DNA from: Mycoplasma phocoenae
Lineage (GTDB): Bacteria > Bacillota_I > Bacilli_A > Mycoplasmatales > Metamycoplasmataceae
DNA length: 64,000 bases
NCBI RefSeq assembly: GCF_012934855.1
Contig: NZ_CP051481.1
Coordinates: 124,001-188,000 of the forward strand
Direction of reading: 5' to 3'
Both the position numbers and the translations under genes were made by a program. Below are positions 21,041 through 32,361 of the stretch, one piece after another (position 1 is the stretch's first letter; each line of letters starts with the position of its first letter). The notes beneath the pieces are model-generated. The model made no database searches. It had not been told where the DNA came from and saw nothing but the letters and a program-made list of their open reading frames with translations.

Positions 21041-23302
21041 TTAATTTTCCACCACAAATATTGAACTGGTTTTACTTACTGATGTTTTATTTAAAATTAC
21101 AGAAGTATTAATTTCTTCTTCAGTGTTTTTAATTGTTTGAATGTTTACGTTTATACTTGCTTTTGAATCATTATCAAAGTAATTATTAATTAATAATAAT
21201 AGCTCTCCTTTGTTTACTTTTTGGCCTACTTTAATTTGTGTATTTATAAATTTAAATAAAAGTGCTTGATCACTTCTGTTATATTCAATAGAAATTATTA
21301 TTCTTACAAAACTGTGACTTAATATTATTTCATTATATTCTGGTGATATGTATTCCACAACACCCTCTACCGGCGCATAAATATTGTTTTTCTTTTGGTT
21401 TACATTGAATACAATATTGTCTTTAGTCTTTTCAACTAATGTTCCATAAACAGGTGAATTTATTATAATTTTTTCTTTTGCAAAATCTATTTTTTCAGAA
21501 CTAAATGTTTTTGTTTCGATACTGTTTTTAACACCCATTAAATGGGTAACATCAACTTCTTGAGTGGTGGAAAGTTCGCTAGAGTTTTCAATTCCTTCTT
21601 TATTTATATCAAACATTTGTGTATCGCTAATATTTGAGTATTGTGAAAACTCATCTATTGATTCATTCGGAGCGGCTTTGTCATTTATTTGGTCAAATAC
21701 AAAAAACTCTTTTGTGTTAATTTCTTTTGCAAAGTCGTTACGTTTATAGAACAACATATAGCTTATCGAATGTGTTTGTTCTGCAGTGATTAATTCAGAA
21801 TTACAGTTACCAATTCCAGGAGTATTTGGTTTAAATAATTTGGTTCATGCTCAGTATATTAAAATCAAGGCAACACTTATGAAAATAATAGGTCCTAAAA
21901 ATAATCAAAAGCCGTTTTGAGCCCCCTTTACATAAGGTATGAATCCATTTCTTATCAATTCAATAAACCCACCATTAACAGTTTGAATTTGAACACCGAT
22001 GTATGCAAACATCAATTGGAATAAAGGCAATATGAATACAAATAAAATAACAAAGAATACTGGTGTAGAGAATAAAACAATATATAGGACTATGTTTTGA
22101 GTTCCCAAAAAGAATGAACTAAGTATTGAAGCAATTAATATTTGTGTGGCGAAAAGTTTTTGACCTTTTTCAGCATTACAAATCAATACAATACCAATCA
22201 TTGGGACAATAAATATAGTTGAAATTAAATTAGCTATTGAGCCGGAACCAAATGAGTAATTATTCAATAGTAATTTGAATCCTTCTCCACTTACGATACC
22301 TGCGTTGATTTTTGAAGCCATTGTCATATTGAATAAGAATTTGTCACCATTATTTAATACAATTTCTTTTCCAGATCAATCATTGGCCAATGTGTTGTAT
22401 AAAATTTCAGTACGTATTTTTAAATTATTATCATCAATAATTCCTAACGCGTCACTTCAATTAGTTTTAGCTACACCGCCTATTGAAGAAACTTGATATA
22501 CCATGTTATTTTTTGTGAATTGAATAGATTGAGTTAATTCAATATAATCACTATTTAATAGTTTATTTATATTTGAATCAAGACCTAATGGAAATAAGGC
22601 TTTTTCAAAACATGCAAATAGAAATGTTTTTGCCAGATTATTTTGTTCTTTTGATAAATGATTTAATAAATATATAACTGAACCCATTATTAGAAAATGT
22701 AGTATAACCAATATAAAAATTACAAAAGGTAAAATGTAAAACACTATTCTATTAAAATTTAAAAATTTAAATACTCTGAATTTACTTGTTTTATTTAATA
22801 AAACTATGATAATAAACCCAAAAACAATAGCTATAAAAATATTGGGTGATACATTTTTCATTCAATCTATAGAACCAAATAAATCAATAAATCTGTTGTC
22901 GACATTTCTATAGAATAGAAAATCAACCGTTCCATTACTATTTTCATGAATGAAAACTGATTGAATACCGATAAAAGTTATCCAACCTAAAATCGATAAT
23001 ACAGACGCAAGTACATATTTTTTTGTAAATGTCGTAGCAATACCGATCGTTACAAATATTGGGAATAAGCTGATTAAAAAGCATGACAATCTTGTAAACA
23101 TAACAATCGTCTCATTTAATCTGTAAAAGTTATGATCCTCACCTATTTGACGCATTATTCCGAAGAAAATCGATGACACAGTTAAAAAGGCTAATGGTAA
23201 CAACAATGCTCTTAAAATATCACCTGAATACTTACGTTTTTTGTTAAAAAAAGCAGAAAACATAATTTTATTTTTTATTTTTAGACCTAAAACGCTTTTC
23301 AT
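21041..23302 (-). CDS. Degenerate PTS permease, EIIC-EIIA-like fusion without EIIB
   Basis: A 753-residue protein. Residues 1 to ~480 form about ten hydrophobic helices whose order resembles glucose/GlcNAc-type EIIC, but the usual GITEP motif reads GTQNI (about 400-404). A hydrophilic linker follows, then an EIIA-like fold at about 610-730 (SPVYGTLVEK, YAPVEGVVEYIS, KVGQKVNKGELLLLI). Serine occupies the place where the phosphorylated His of LIHIG is expected (IIISIEY). No EIIB domain with CxTRLR is present. The frame is intact, so the protein is maintained although it probably cannot transfer phosphate. It may be a sensor or a non-PTS transporter. A Cys-less EIIB is encoded at 37.2 kb. Confidence 0.7.
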
Positions 23303-23761
23303 TTTAATCCTTTACTATTTTTTATTAAATTAATATAAATAATTATAGATAACAAAATAATACACAATCAAATTTAGTATAAATAACTACTGAGTTGGGT
23401 TTTTTTGAGTTATTTACATTAATAACATTAATTAACAATGATTTTTTATCGACATTTGTTAACCAGAAACAACTAAAACGTGTGCAATTTTTACGAAAAT
23501 TAGTTAAATAATGAGTTAACTACATTATTTGGAATTTATTATACATTTTGTGTTCGCAATTAATTTTAAAAAAATATTATATATAGTTCATTTTTTGAGT
23601 TTTCTACATTTTATACAGCACTTATTATTATTCTTAATCTAATCAATTGCTTACTTGCACTGTTGTTTATTGTCTATTATTATCTACATTCACATATTAG
23701 AACAAGAAAAGAAAAAGACAAAGAAGGACGGATTTTTGTTTATTGTTTATAATTATTTATT
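23303..23761. promoter_or_regulatory. AT-rich divergent intergenic region with four DnaA-box-like sites
   Basis: No gene is seen in these 459 bases. Left of it transcription runs leftward, right of it rightward. Four same-strand sites fit TTWWYTACA: 23410-23418, 23516-23524, 23600-23608 and 23680-23688. The first three lie in a larger GAGTTnnnTACATT motif. A very AT-rich stretch occupies about 23316-23390. Promoters for both flanking genes must also lie here. Confidence 0.45.
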
Positions 23762-25081
23762 ATGTGAGACACAATAACTGCAATAAGTTCCGGGAAAATT
23801 AATCAAGCTATTTCAATAATTAGAATAACAGGTCCTGAAGCTAAACAAATAATTAAAAAAATATTTAAAGGGAAAGAAGGAAAAAATAAAGAAATTACTT
23901 TCGGTTATATCTACGATGGTGATAAAAAAGTTGATGAAGTTTTAATCGCGTGATTTTTAGGTACTGATAACTTTATTGGTGAAGATACAATTGAAATCAA
24001 TGCCCATGGAGGTATTGTTGTTTCGAATATGATTTTAAAATTGATTCTTGCTAACGGTGCTAGAATGGCTCAACCTGGTGAATTTAGTAGAAGAGCTTAT
24101 CTGAATGGGAAAATGTCATTAATTAAAGCTGAAGCTATTAATGATTTAATTCACGCTAAAACCGAAAAACAAGTTTCAATGTCTATAAGTCGCTTTGATA
24201 ACAATTTAAACAACTTAATCAATTCATTTTTGGACACTATTTTATATTTAATAGGACATTGCGAAGTAAATATCGATTATCCTGAAATGGATGACATTGC
24301 TGAGTTAACAAATGAAGAAATGAAAGAAAAATTAATTTTCTTATCAAATGAAATTGAAAAAATAATAAAAGTATCTGCTAATGCTCAAAAAATATATGAA
24401 GGTATAAAAGTGGCTATTATAGGTAGACCTAATGTAGGTAAATCTTCGTTATTAAACGCTCTAATTAAAGAGGATAAAGCAATCGTTACCGATATAGAAG
24501 GAACAACAAGAGATTCAGTTGAAGCGAATTTTCAAATCGATGGTGTATTGTTTCAATTGATTGATACAGCCGGTATAAGAGAAACTGTGGATGTAGTGGA
24601 AAAAATCGGAATTGAAAAAGCTAAACAAACGATAGAAAAATGTGACATTGTTTTACATGTTATCGATACAACGAAAGAATTAGATTCACAAGATATAGAA
24701 ATTGAGAAATTATCAAAAAATAAAAAATACATAAGAGTATTTAATAAAGTTGATGTTTCTAATTTTAATGATGAAAAAACTATTAAAATTTCTGCAAAAA
24801 ATAATCAAATACAAGAACTAGAACAAGTTTTATTAGAAAGTTATAAAGATGTTGATTTAAACAGTGAATATTTAATGTACAACACAAGACAATTAGCTTT
24901 AGTTAAAGGAGCACAAATTTCTTTACAAGATGCAATCCAAGGGCTTGAGGATGGTTTTGGACCGGAAGTTGTTATTGTTGATATTCATGAAGCATGAAAA
25001 AAAATTGCAAGCATTATCGGAAAGGATACAAACGAAGATTTATTGGATTCTATTTTCAGTAACTTTTGTTTAGGTAAGTAA
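23762..25081 (+). CDS. mnmE: tRNA modification GTPase MnmE
   Basis: With MnmG it makes the 5-carboxymethylaminomethyl group at wobble U34. The 439-residue protein has the N-terminal folate-binding domain ([36 protein letters not shown]) and a GTPase domain with GRPNVGKS at 221-228, the TTRD switch and DTAG. It ends in FCLGK, the C-terminal motif with the catalytic Cys. The start ATG is followed by TGA read as Trp. The stop overlaps the next ATG by one base. Confidence 0.95.
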
Positions 25082-26424
25082 TGCAAAAATATAATATTGG
25101 GGATAAATTAAAAAAAATAACTGTTACTGAATTTAGTTATGAAGGTTATGGTGTATATAGAGATGACAACGTAACAATATTGATTGACGGTGCCTTAGAA
25201 AATGAAGTTGTTGATATTGTATTAACAAAAGTAAATTCAAAAATTATTTATGCAGATGTTGTTAATATTAAAAAGAAAAGCTCGTCAAGATTGAAAGATA
25301 TTAATAAAACTATTATTGAAAGTGGTGTTGCGCCACTTGCGATAATTAATTATTCTGAACAACTTTTATTTAAAACAAACGTTGTTAAAACACTTGCGGA
25401 AAGACAATTGAATTATTTTGACACCAAAGATATTTTGGCTTGTGAAAAAGAATGGAATTACCGTAATAAAGTAACTGTTTTTGCTGAGTTGAAAAACGGT
25501 ATGTATAAATTTGGTACATACAAAAGAAATTCGCATAAACTTATCGAAATGAAACAAATGCCCTTGGCTAAAAATGTATTAAATAAAGTATTAATTTGAT
25601 TGGTTGAAAACTTTAATAAGTTTGATACAAAAAATTCAAGAATTAAAAATATCACAATGAAATGTAATGAAAAAGAGGATTGTGTTCAGGTTGTTTTTTC
25701 TTCATACACCAAAACAAATATTGATAAAACATTTATTGATGTTTTTGTAAGTGAAAACCCTGAAATAAAATCAATAATTCAAACTATTGAGAATTTGGAT
25801 AATAAAAGCGACACATATGGCGCTTTATCAAAGGTTATATTAGGTGAAACACATATTGTTGATTCGATAGAGGACAATAAATTCATTGTCGAATGAAATG
25901 CATTTTTTCAAGTCAATCCATATCAAACAAAACATTTATATAAAACAATGGTTTCGAATTTAAACATTACTAAAAATGACATCGTATTAGATGCGTATTC
26001 GGGAATAGGAACCATTAGTACCTTTTTATCTAAAAAAGCAAAGAGTGTATATGCTGTTGAGATAGTGGAAGAAGCTGGAAAAAACGGTTATCAATCAGCG
26101 CAAATGAACGGTATCGACAACATATTCTTTTACACAGGTAATATTGACGAAGAATTAAAAAACATAAATGATATCGGTGTTGTTTTTGATATTGTTTGTG
26201 TTGACCCACCAAGAAACGGTTTAACTAAAGAATTCATTGATTTAATATCAATGCATAAACCTAGAGGAATTGGTTACATAAGTTGTAATCCACATACATT
26301 GATTAGGGATTTGAAATTATTTAAAGATAAAGGTTATAAAATTAAAATGATACAACCTGTTGATATGTTTCCTCAAACACATCATATTGAATGTGTAGCA
26401 ATATTGGAAAAGATTAATCAATAA
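25081..26424 (+). CDS. RNA m5U methyltransferase, TrmA/RlmC/RlmD (RumA) family
   Basis: Methylates uridine C5 in rRNA or tRNA. The 447-residue protein starts with a TRAM-like domain (TVTEFSYEGYGVYRDD). The C-terminal domain has the SAM-binding motif DAYSGIGTISTFLS, VDPPRNGL and the catalytic Cys in YISCNPHTLIRDL. The final Glu base is in HHIECVAILE. The Fe-S cysteine cluster of classical RumA is not obvious. Which RNA it modifies cannot be read from the sequence. It is translationally coupled to mnmE. Confidence 0.9.
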
Positions 26425-26456
26425 AATTTAAGTAAATATTCAAAAGAGGAATTAAT

Positions 26457-26531
26457 ATGAAACGAAAATGATATCAAATACTTGCTCATATACTTTGACA
26501 CGTAATTTTTACTATTTTTCGCTGAAAATAA
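26457..26531 (+). CDS. Possible 24-residue basic, Trp-rich peptide
   Basis: ATG at 26457 follows AAGAGGAATTAAT, a good Shine-Dalgarno at proper spacing, 32 bases after the methyltransferase stop. The frame gives a peptide beginning MKRKWYQILAHIL and ending FRWK, with a hydrophobic centre between basic ends. Three of its Trp codons are TGA. A rho-independent terminator follows 32 bases later, so the unit looks like a genuine last gene of the operon. Function unknown; a membrane-associated micropeptide is possible. Confidence 0.5.
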
Positions 26532-26563
26532 ATCAATTAAAATCAAAATTAAATTTTTAACAT

Positions 26564-26592
26564 AAATTCACTGAAAAAGTGAATTTATTTTT
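26564..26592 (+). terminator. Terminator after the mnmE operon
   Basis: AAATTCAC / GTGAATTT stem followed by ATTTTT. Confidence 0.8.
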
Positions 26593-26709
26593 AATAAAAA
26601 AAGATAATATTGGTCAGTTGATATATTATTTAATATATCCCTATTGTTAAAAATAGATAATAAATGTTCATTGATATAGAAAAAAAATAATAATTTACAG
26701 AGGTGTACA

Positions 26710-29057
26710 ATGGAATGCATTCAAAATAAAAAACAAATGAGCGAAGAAGATATTAAATTGAAATTTATAACACCAGCTATTGAAAAAGCTGGTTGAGATA
26801 AGTTTGAGAATATTGTAATGGAACATTCTTTTACTGATGGAAGAATTATCCTGAGAGGCGATAAAGCTATAAGAGGTAAAGGGAAAAAAGCCGACTATGT
26901 TTTGTATTATAAAAAAAATAAACCATTAGCAATTGTTGAAGCAAAAGCTAATATTTACTCATTAAGACACGGTATAGAACAAGCGATTGAATATGGTGAT
27001 ATTCTGGATATTCCTTTTGTTTACAGTTCTAACGGAGATGGGTTTTTAGAACATGACATGTTAAAAGGTGTTGAAAGAGAAATTAAGTTAGACGAATTTC
27101 CATCAAAGGAAGAATTGTGAAATCGTTATATATCATTCAAACAATTAGATGCAGAAGATCAGGAATTGATACTGCAACCATACTACTTTAGTAAAGGTGA
27201 TAAAACTCCGAGATATTATCAACAAGTCGCTATCAACAGAACAATAGAAGCTGTTGCTAAAGATCAAAAGAGAATATTGCTAACTATGGCTACAGGTACT
27301 GGTAAAACTTACACAGCATTTCAAATTATTCATAAACTATGAAAATCTGGCAATAAGAAAAAAATCTTATACTTAGCTGACAGAAATATTCTTATAGATC
27401 AAACAATCAATCAAGATTTTGCCCCATTTAAAAAAGTCATGACTAAAATAGAAGGTAAAAAGTTAGATAGTTCGTATGAGATATTTTTATCTTTATATCA
27501 ACAATTAGTTGGGTATGATGGAGAAGAAGATCCTTTCTTACAATTTAAACCAGACTTCTTTGATTTGATTGTTATTGATGAGTGTCATAGAGGATCTGCC
27601 AAAGAAGATTCTGAGTGAAGAAGAATACTAGATTACTTTAGTTCAGCTACACAAATCGGTATGACTGCCACACCTAAAGAAACTAAAGATGTTTCTAATT
27701 CAAGTTATTTTGGAGAACCAATATATACTTACTCACTTAAACAAGGAATTGACGATGGTTTTTTAGCACCTTACAAAGTTGTTAGAATCGGTATTGATAT
27801 TGATATTGATGGTTGAAGACCAAATAAAGGTCAATTAGATGAGTCGGGTAAATTGATTGAGGATAGAATATATAATGTTAGTGATTACGACAGACATATT
27901 GTTATTGATGACAGAACACAGTTAGTTGCCAAAAGAATAACACAGTATTTAAAATCAATAAACGACAGATTTGCAAAAACAATTGTCTTCTGTGTTGATA
28001 TTGATCACGCCGAAAGAATGAGACAAGCACTTGTTAATGAAAATTCAGACTTGGTTGCAAAAGATAATCGTTACATTATGAGAATTACTGGAGATAATCC
28101 CATTGGAATAGCACAACTGGACAATTTCATTGATGCTGAAAGCAAATATCCTGTAATTGTTACAACTTCAAGATTAATGACTACTGGAGTGGATTGTAAA
28201 ACATGTAAAGTAATTGTTCTTGAAAGTAATATAAATTCAATAACTGAGTTTAAACAAATTATAGGACGTGGTACTCGTTTAAAACCTGATTGTGGTAAGG
28301 AATTTTTTACAATATTAGATACAAGGGGTTCTTGCAGATTGTTTGCAGATCCAGATTTTGATGGTGAACCAATTAGTAATATTTTATTTAAACCAGGTGA
28401 AGAAATTGAATTAACTGAAGATGAATTAAATGAAATCATTAAAGAAGCTGAAGAAAAAGAAATGAATAAAGAAATCGAAGATACTGACAGCAATAAAGTG
28501 AAATATATCGTTAATGACGTTGAAGTTAATATAGTAAATGAAAGAATTCAATATTACGACAAAGAGGGTAGATTAATTACTGAAAACTTAATTGATTATT
28601 CTAAGAAAAATATATTAGGGGAGTTTGCCACTCTTGAAAGTTTTATCAATAAATGAAAATCGGAACCTAAAAAGAAAGCGATAATAGAAGAATTACAAGA
28701 ACAAGGTGTGCTTTTAGAAGCATTAAGAGATGCTGTGGGTATTGCAAATATTGATGACTTTGACTTAATTTGTCATGTAGCCTTTGATCAAAAACCACTA
28801 ACCAGAAAACAAAGAGCAAACAAAGTTAAAACACAAGGATATTTACAAAAATATTCAGAGAAAGCCAGAAAAGTTTTAGACAGTTTATTAGATAAATACA
28901 TGGAAAATGGAATTGATGATTTAGAGGATATTTCAATACTTCAAATGATCCATTTAGACAATATGGAAACCCAATGAAAATAGCTGATCTATTCGGTAGC
29001 AAACAAGCTTACCTAGATGCTATTAAAGAATTAGAAAAACAATTATATGCACTATAG
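26710..29057 (+). CDS. hsdR: Type I restriction endonuclease subunit HsdR (3' frameshift)
   Basis: DNA translocase/nuclease subunit of a type I RM complex. The N-terminal nuclease core shows D and ExK elements ([19 protein letters not shown]). Helicase motifs include MATGTGKT at 193-200 and DECHRGS at 290-296, then GRGTRLKP (motif VI). The uninterrupted frame stops at 28981-28983 after 757 residues with an unrelated tail (METQWK). Restoring one T at 28940-28941 continues as [19 protein letters not shown] to a stop at 29055-29057, matching the expected family C-terminus (FGgkqaYLxAIkELE), for about 782 residues. The core is intact, so activity may survive. Size fits the shorter EcoEI-like class. 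Confidence 0.88.
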
Positions 29058-29075
29058 TAAGGAGAATTAAATAAT

Positions 29076-30545
29076 ATGAGTATATCTAATATAGTTAAGA
29101 GGTTACAAGACATCATGCGTAATGACGCTGGTGTTAATGGTGATGCACAAAGAATTGAGCAAATGGTTTGAATTCTCTTTTTAAAAGTTTATGACTCTAA
29201 AGAAAAGATGTGAGAATTTAATGATGATTATTTTAAATCAATCATCCCACAAGAGTTAAGATGAAGAAACTGAGCTGTAGATAATAAAGATGGAAACGCT
29301 ATGACTGGTGAAGTTTTATTGGACTTTGTCAATAATAAATTGTTCCCAACTTTAAAAAACATTGAAATTGATTCAAAAACACCAATGAGTAAAGCAATAG
29401 TTAAAACAGCGTTTGAAGATAGCAACAACTACATGAAAGACGGAGTTCTTTTAAGACAAGTAATTAATGTTATTAATGAAATAGATTTTACTGAATACGA
29501 AGAAAAACATGCTTTTGGTGAAATATATGAAACAATTTTAAAAAGCTTACAAGCTGCAGGTAATGCAGGTGAATTTTACACCCCTAGAGCTGTAACAGAT
29601 TTCATAGCACAAATGTTACAACCAAAATTAGGAGAAACTGTAGCTGATTTTGCAATTGGTACAGGTGGATTCATAACATCAGTATTAAAGGAACTAGATA
29701 AACAAGTAAGTTCTGCTGAAGATAGAGAAATATATCAAAATTCAGTATTTGGAATTGAGAAAAAATCATTACCTTATTTACTTTGCATCACCAACTTACT
29801 CTTACATGATTTAGACAACCCGAATATTCTACATGGAAATACATTAGAAAAAAATGTTAGAGATTATAAAAATAGCGATAAGCACGATATCATAATAATG
29901 AATCCACCTTACGGGGGTAGTGAAAAAGAAATTATTAAAATGAATTTCCCTGCTGAGTTAAGAAGTGGTGAAACTGCTGATTTATTCATGGCTGTTATTA
30001 TGTATAGATTAAAACGTAACGGTAGAGCAGCGGTAATTATTCCTGATGGGTTTTTATTTGGAACTGAAGGGGCAAAATTTCATATTAAGAAAAAATTATT
30101 GTCTGAATTTAATTTACACACAGTTATTCGTATGCCTAGCGGTGTATTTGCTCCGTATACTTCAATTACAACTAATATATTGTTTTTTGATAACACCGAA
30201 CCAACAACTAACACCTGATTCTATAGAGTTGATGCGCCTGAAGGATATAGAAGCTTTTCAAAAACAAAACCCATGTTTCCTCGTCATTTAAATAATTTGC
30301 GAGAATGATGAAAAAATAAAAAAGAAATTGAAGTTGATGGTTTTTATAAAGCTAAAAAATATACAATACATGAATTAACTGAAAAAAAATTCAATTTAGA
30401 TTTATGTGGCTATCCTCACGAAGAAGATGCAGTTTTAAATCCTGAAGAATTTGTAACAAAATATCAGGAAATACGAGCTAATTTGAATGCTGATATGGAT
30501 AAAATTGTAGAACAGATTGCCGACATTTTTGGAGTAAAAAAATAG
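29076..30545 (+). CDS. hsdM: Type I DNA N6-adenine methyltransferase HsdM
   Basis: Modification subunit, 489 residues. It has an N-terminal HsdM helical domain (QRIEQMVWILFLKVYD), the GEFYTPRAV segment, SAM-binding FAIGTGGF and catalytic NPPY at 276-279. The start at 29076 has GTAAGGAGA upstream. The stop is one base before the hsdS start, so the two subunits are translated together. Confidence 0.95.
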
Positions 30546-30546
30546 T

Positions 30547-32022
30547 ATGGCTGAAAAAATGAACACAGATCAATTTAAAAAATATGTTTTACAATATGCT
30601 ATTCAAGGTAAACTTGTAGAGCAAGATAAAAATGAAGAACCAGCCAGTGAATTATTGAAAAAAATTAGAGCCGAAAAACAAAAATTAATAAAAGATAAAA
30701 AAATAAAAGCCGATAAAAACGAATCTTTTATTTACAGAAAAAACGATTCTTTCTTTGAAAAAATAGGCAAAGAAGAAAAATGTATTGATGATGAAATACC
30801 ATTTGATATACCTGAAAACTGAGAATGATGCAGACAAAAAAGTGTTTGTTGATTATATAATGGCGAAACAATAAAAGGCGTACGCTTACCGTATTTAGAA
30901 GTAAGGTTTCTAAGAAGAAACAAAGAACCTATATTTAAAGAAAAAGGGGTTAAGGTTTGCCCTGGCGAGAAATTAATTTTAGTAGACGGTGAAAACTCTG
31001 GAGAAATCTTTATATCCCCCACATTGGGTTATATGGGGAGTACTTTTAAACTTTTATCCACAGTATCTAATATAAATGAAAAATATATATTAATTTTTTT
31101 TGAACTAAATAAAAATCTTTATAAAAATACAAAAACGGGTAGTGCAATACCCCATTTAAACAAAAAAATATTTGCTGATATTCTCATCCCTCTTCCACCA
31201 CTTGAAGAACAAAAACGTATAATGGAAAAAGTTGATAAAATATTATCTTTACTTGAAGAATATTCTAAAAAAGAAAATCAATTAAAAGAATTAAGTGGGC
31301 AACTTCTAAATTCTATTAAAAATGGTGTCTTACAAAAAGCTATTGAAGGTAAATTAGTCAAACAAGATAATACTGAAGAACCTGCCAGTGAATTACTGAA
31401 AAAAATTAGAGCCGAAAAACAAAAATTAATAAAAGATAAAAAAATAAAAGCCGATAAAAATGAATCTTTTATTTACAGAAAAAATGGTTCTTTCTTTGAA
31501 AAAATAGGCAAAGAAGAAAAATGTATTGATGATGAAATACCATTTGATATACCTGAAAACTGAGAATGATGCAGACAAAAAAGTGTTTGTTGATTATATA
31601 ATGGCGAAACAATAAAAGGCGTACGCTTACCGTATTTAGAAGTAAGGTTTCTAAGAAGAAACAAAGAACCTATATTTAAAGAAAAAGGGGTTAAGGTTTG
31701 CCCTGGCGAGAAATTAATTTTAGTAGACGGTGAAAATTCTGGAGAAATCTTTATATCCCCCACATTGGGTTATATGGGGAGTACTTTTAAACTTTTATCC
31801 ACAGTATCTAATATAAATGAAAAATATATATTAATTTTTTTTGAACTAAATAAAAATCTTTATAAAAATACAAAAACGGGTAGTGCAATACCCCATTTAA
31901 ACAAAAAAATATTTGCTGATATTCTCATCCCTCTTCCACCCCTAGAAGAACAAAAACGTATAGTAGAAAAAATAGAACAAATTTTTCCTTTGATTGAAAA
32001 AGTTTCTAATATTTTAAAATAA
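30547..32022 (+). CDS. hsdS: Type I specificity subunit HsdS with two nearly identical halves
   Basis: 491 residues. Each half holds a target-recognition domain (IPENWEW...GEKLILVDGENSG...IPHLNKKIFADILIPLPP) followed by a conserved helical spacer (LEEQKRI). The halves are offset by 247 residues and are virtually the same in protein and DNA sequence. In the usual HsdS the two recognition domains differ and read two different half-sites. With equal domains the target should be a bipartite palindrome. The frame is intact across both copies. The N-terminal helix region (FKKYVLQYAIQGKLVEQDKN) recurs in the middle as the conserved repeat. Confidence 0.93.
30634..31237 (+). repeat. hsdS direct repeat, copy 1
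   Basis: About 604 bases repeated at 31375-31978 (offset 741 bases, in frame). I count about ten differences overall and only one silent change across the roughly 390 bases that encode the recognition domain. Confidence 0.93.
31375..31978 (+). repeat. hsdS direct repeat, copy 2
   Basis: Second copy of the hsdS half. Differences cluster at the edges (around the LPPLEEQKRI codons and the spacer), as expected if the centre was homogenised by recent duplication or gene conversion. Confidence 0.93.
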
Positions 32023-32050
32023 AAAAATGATGGGTAACTATCATTTTTTT
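32022..32050 (+). terminator. Terminator of the hsdRMS operon
   Basis: AATGAT / ATCATT stem flanked by A and T runs, starting at the hsdS stop. Confidence 0.75.
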
Positions 32051-32361
32051 ATTTGTAAATAATTTGTATGCTATTAAAATTTGTCTTGCGTATTCATACA
32101 ACAACAAGCAATGCCGTTTTTGTTGTTGTGCTTAAGCGGGGTTTTATTGAGTTTATTGAATTTTACTTTACGGGCTTATTATTCGCATGTATCTGAATCA
32201 TTTTGTAAAATATATAAAACATATACAATAGCACAAGTGATTGAAAAATATTTTTACAATGTATAAATGCGAAATAGTTTAAAATATATAAATCCATAAA
32301 TCACGGGTTTATTTGTTAAAAGTATTTATTCTATAAATATATTCATTATTAAGGAGGATGT
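32051..32361. other. Intergenic region with a doubtful short frame
   Basis: A frame from ATG 32068 to TAA 32208 would give 46 residues (starting MLLKFVLRIHTTTSNAV), but it has no Shine-Dalgarno and no recognisable homology. It could be a remnant. The rest is AT-rich DNA holding the promoter of the PQ-loop gene. Confidence 0.3.

Noticed and set aside
170-28977. Genes that look broken by TGA stops (potA, dnaB, hsdR core, tig and others)
   Set aside because: TGA occurs at conserved Trp positions throughout; it is read as Trp here, so these are not pseudogenes.
30547-32022. Phase-variable hsdS shuffling by inverted repeats
   Set aside because: There is only one hsdS and its repeats are direct, so inversion switching is not possible; only deletion or duplication is.
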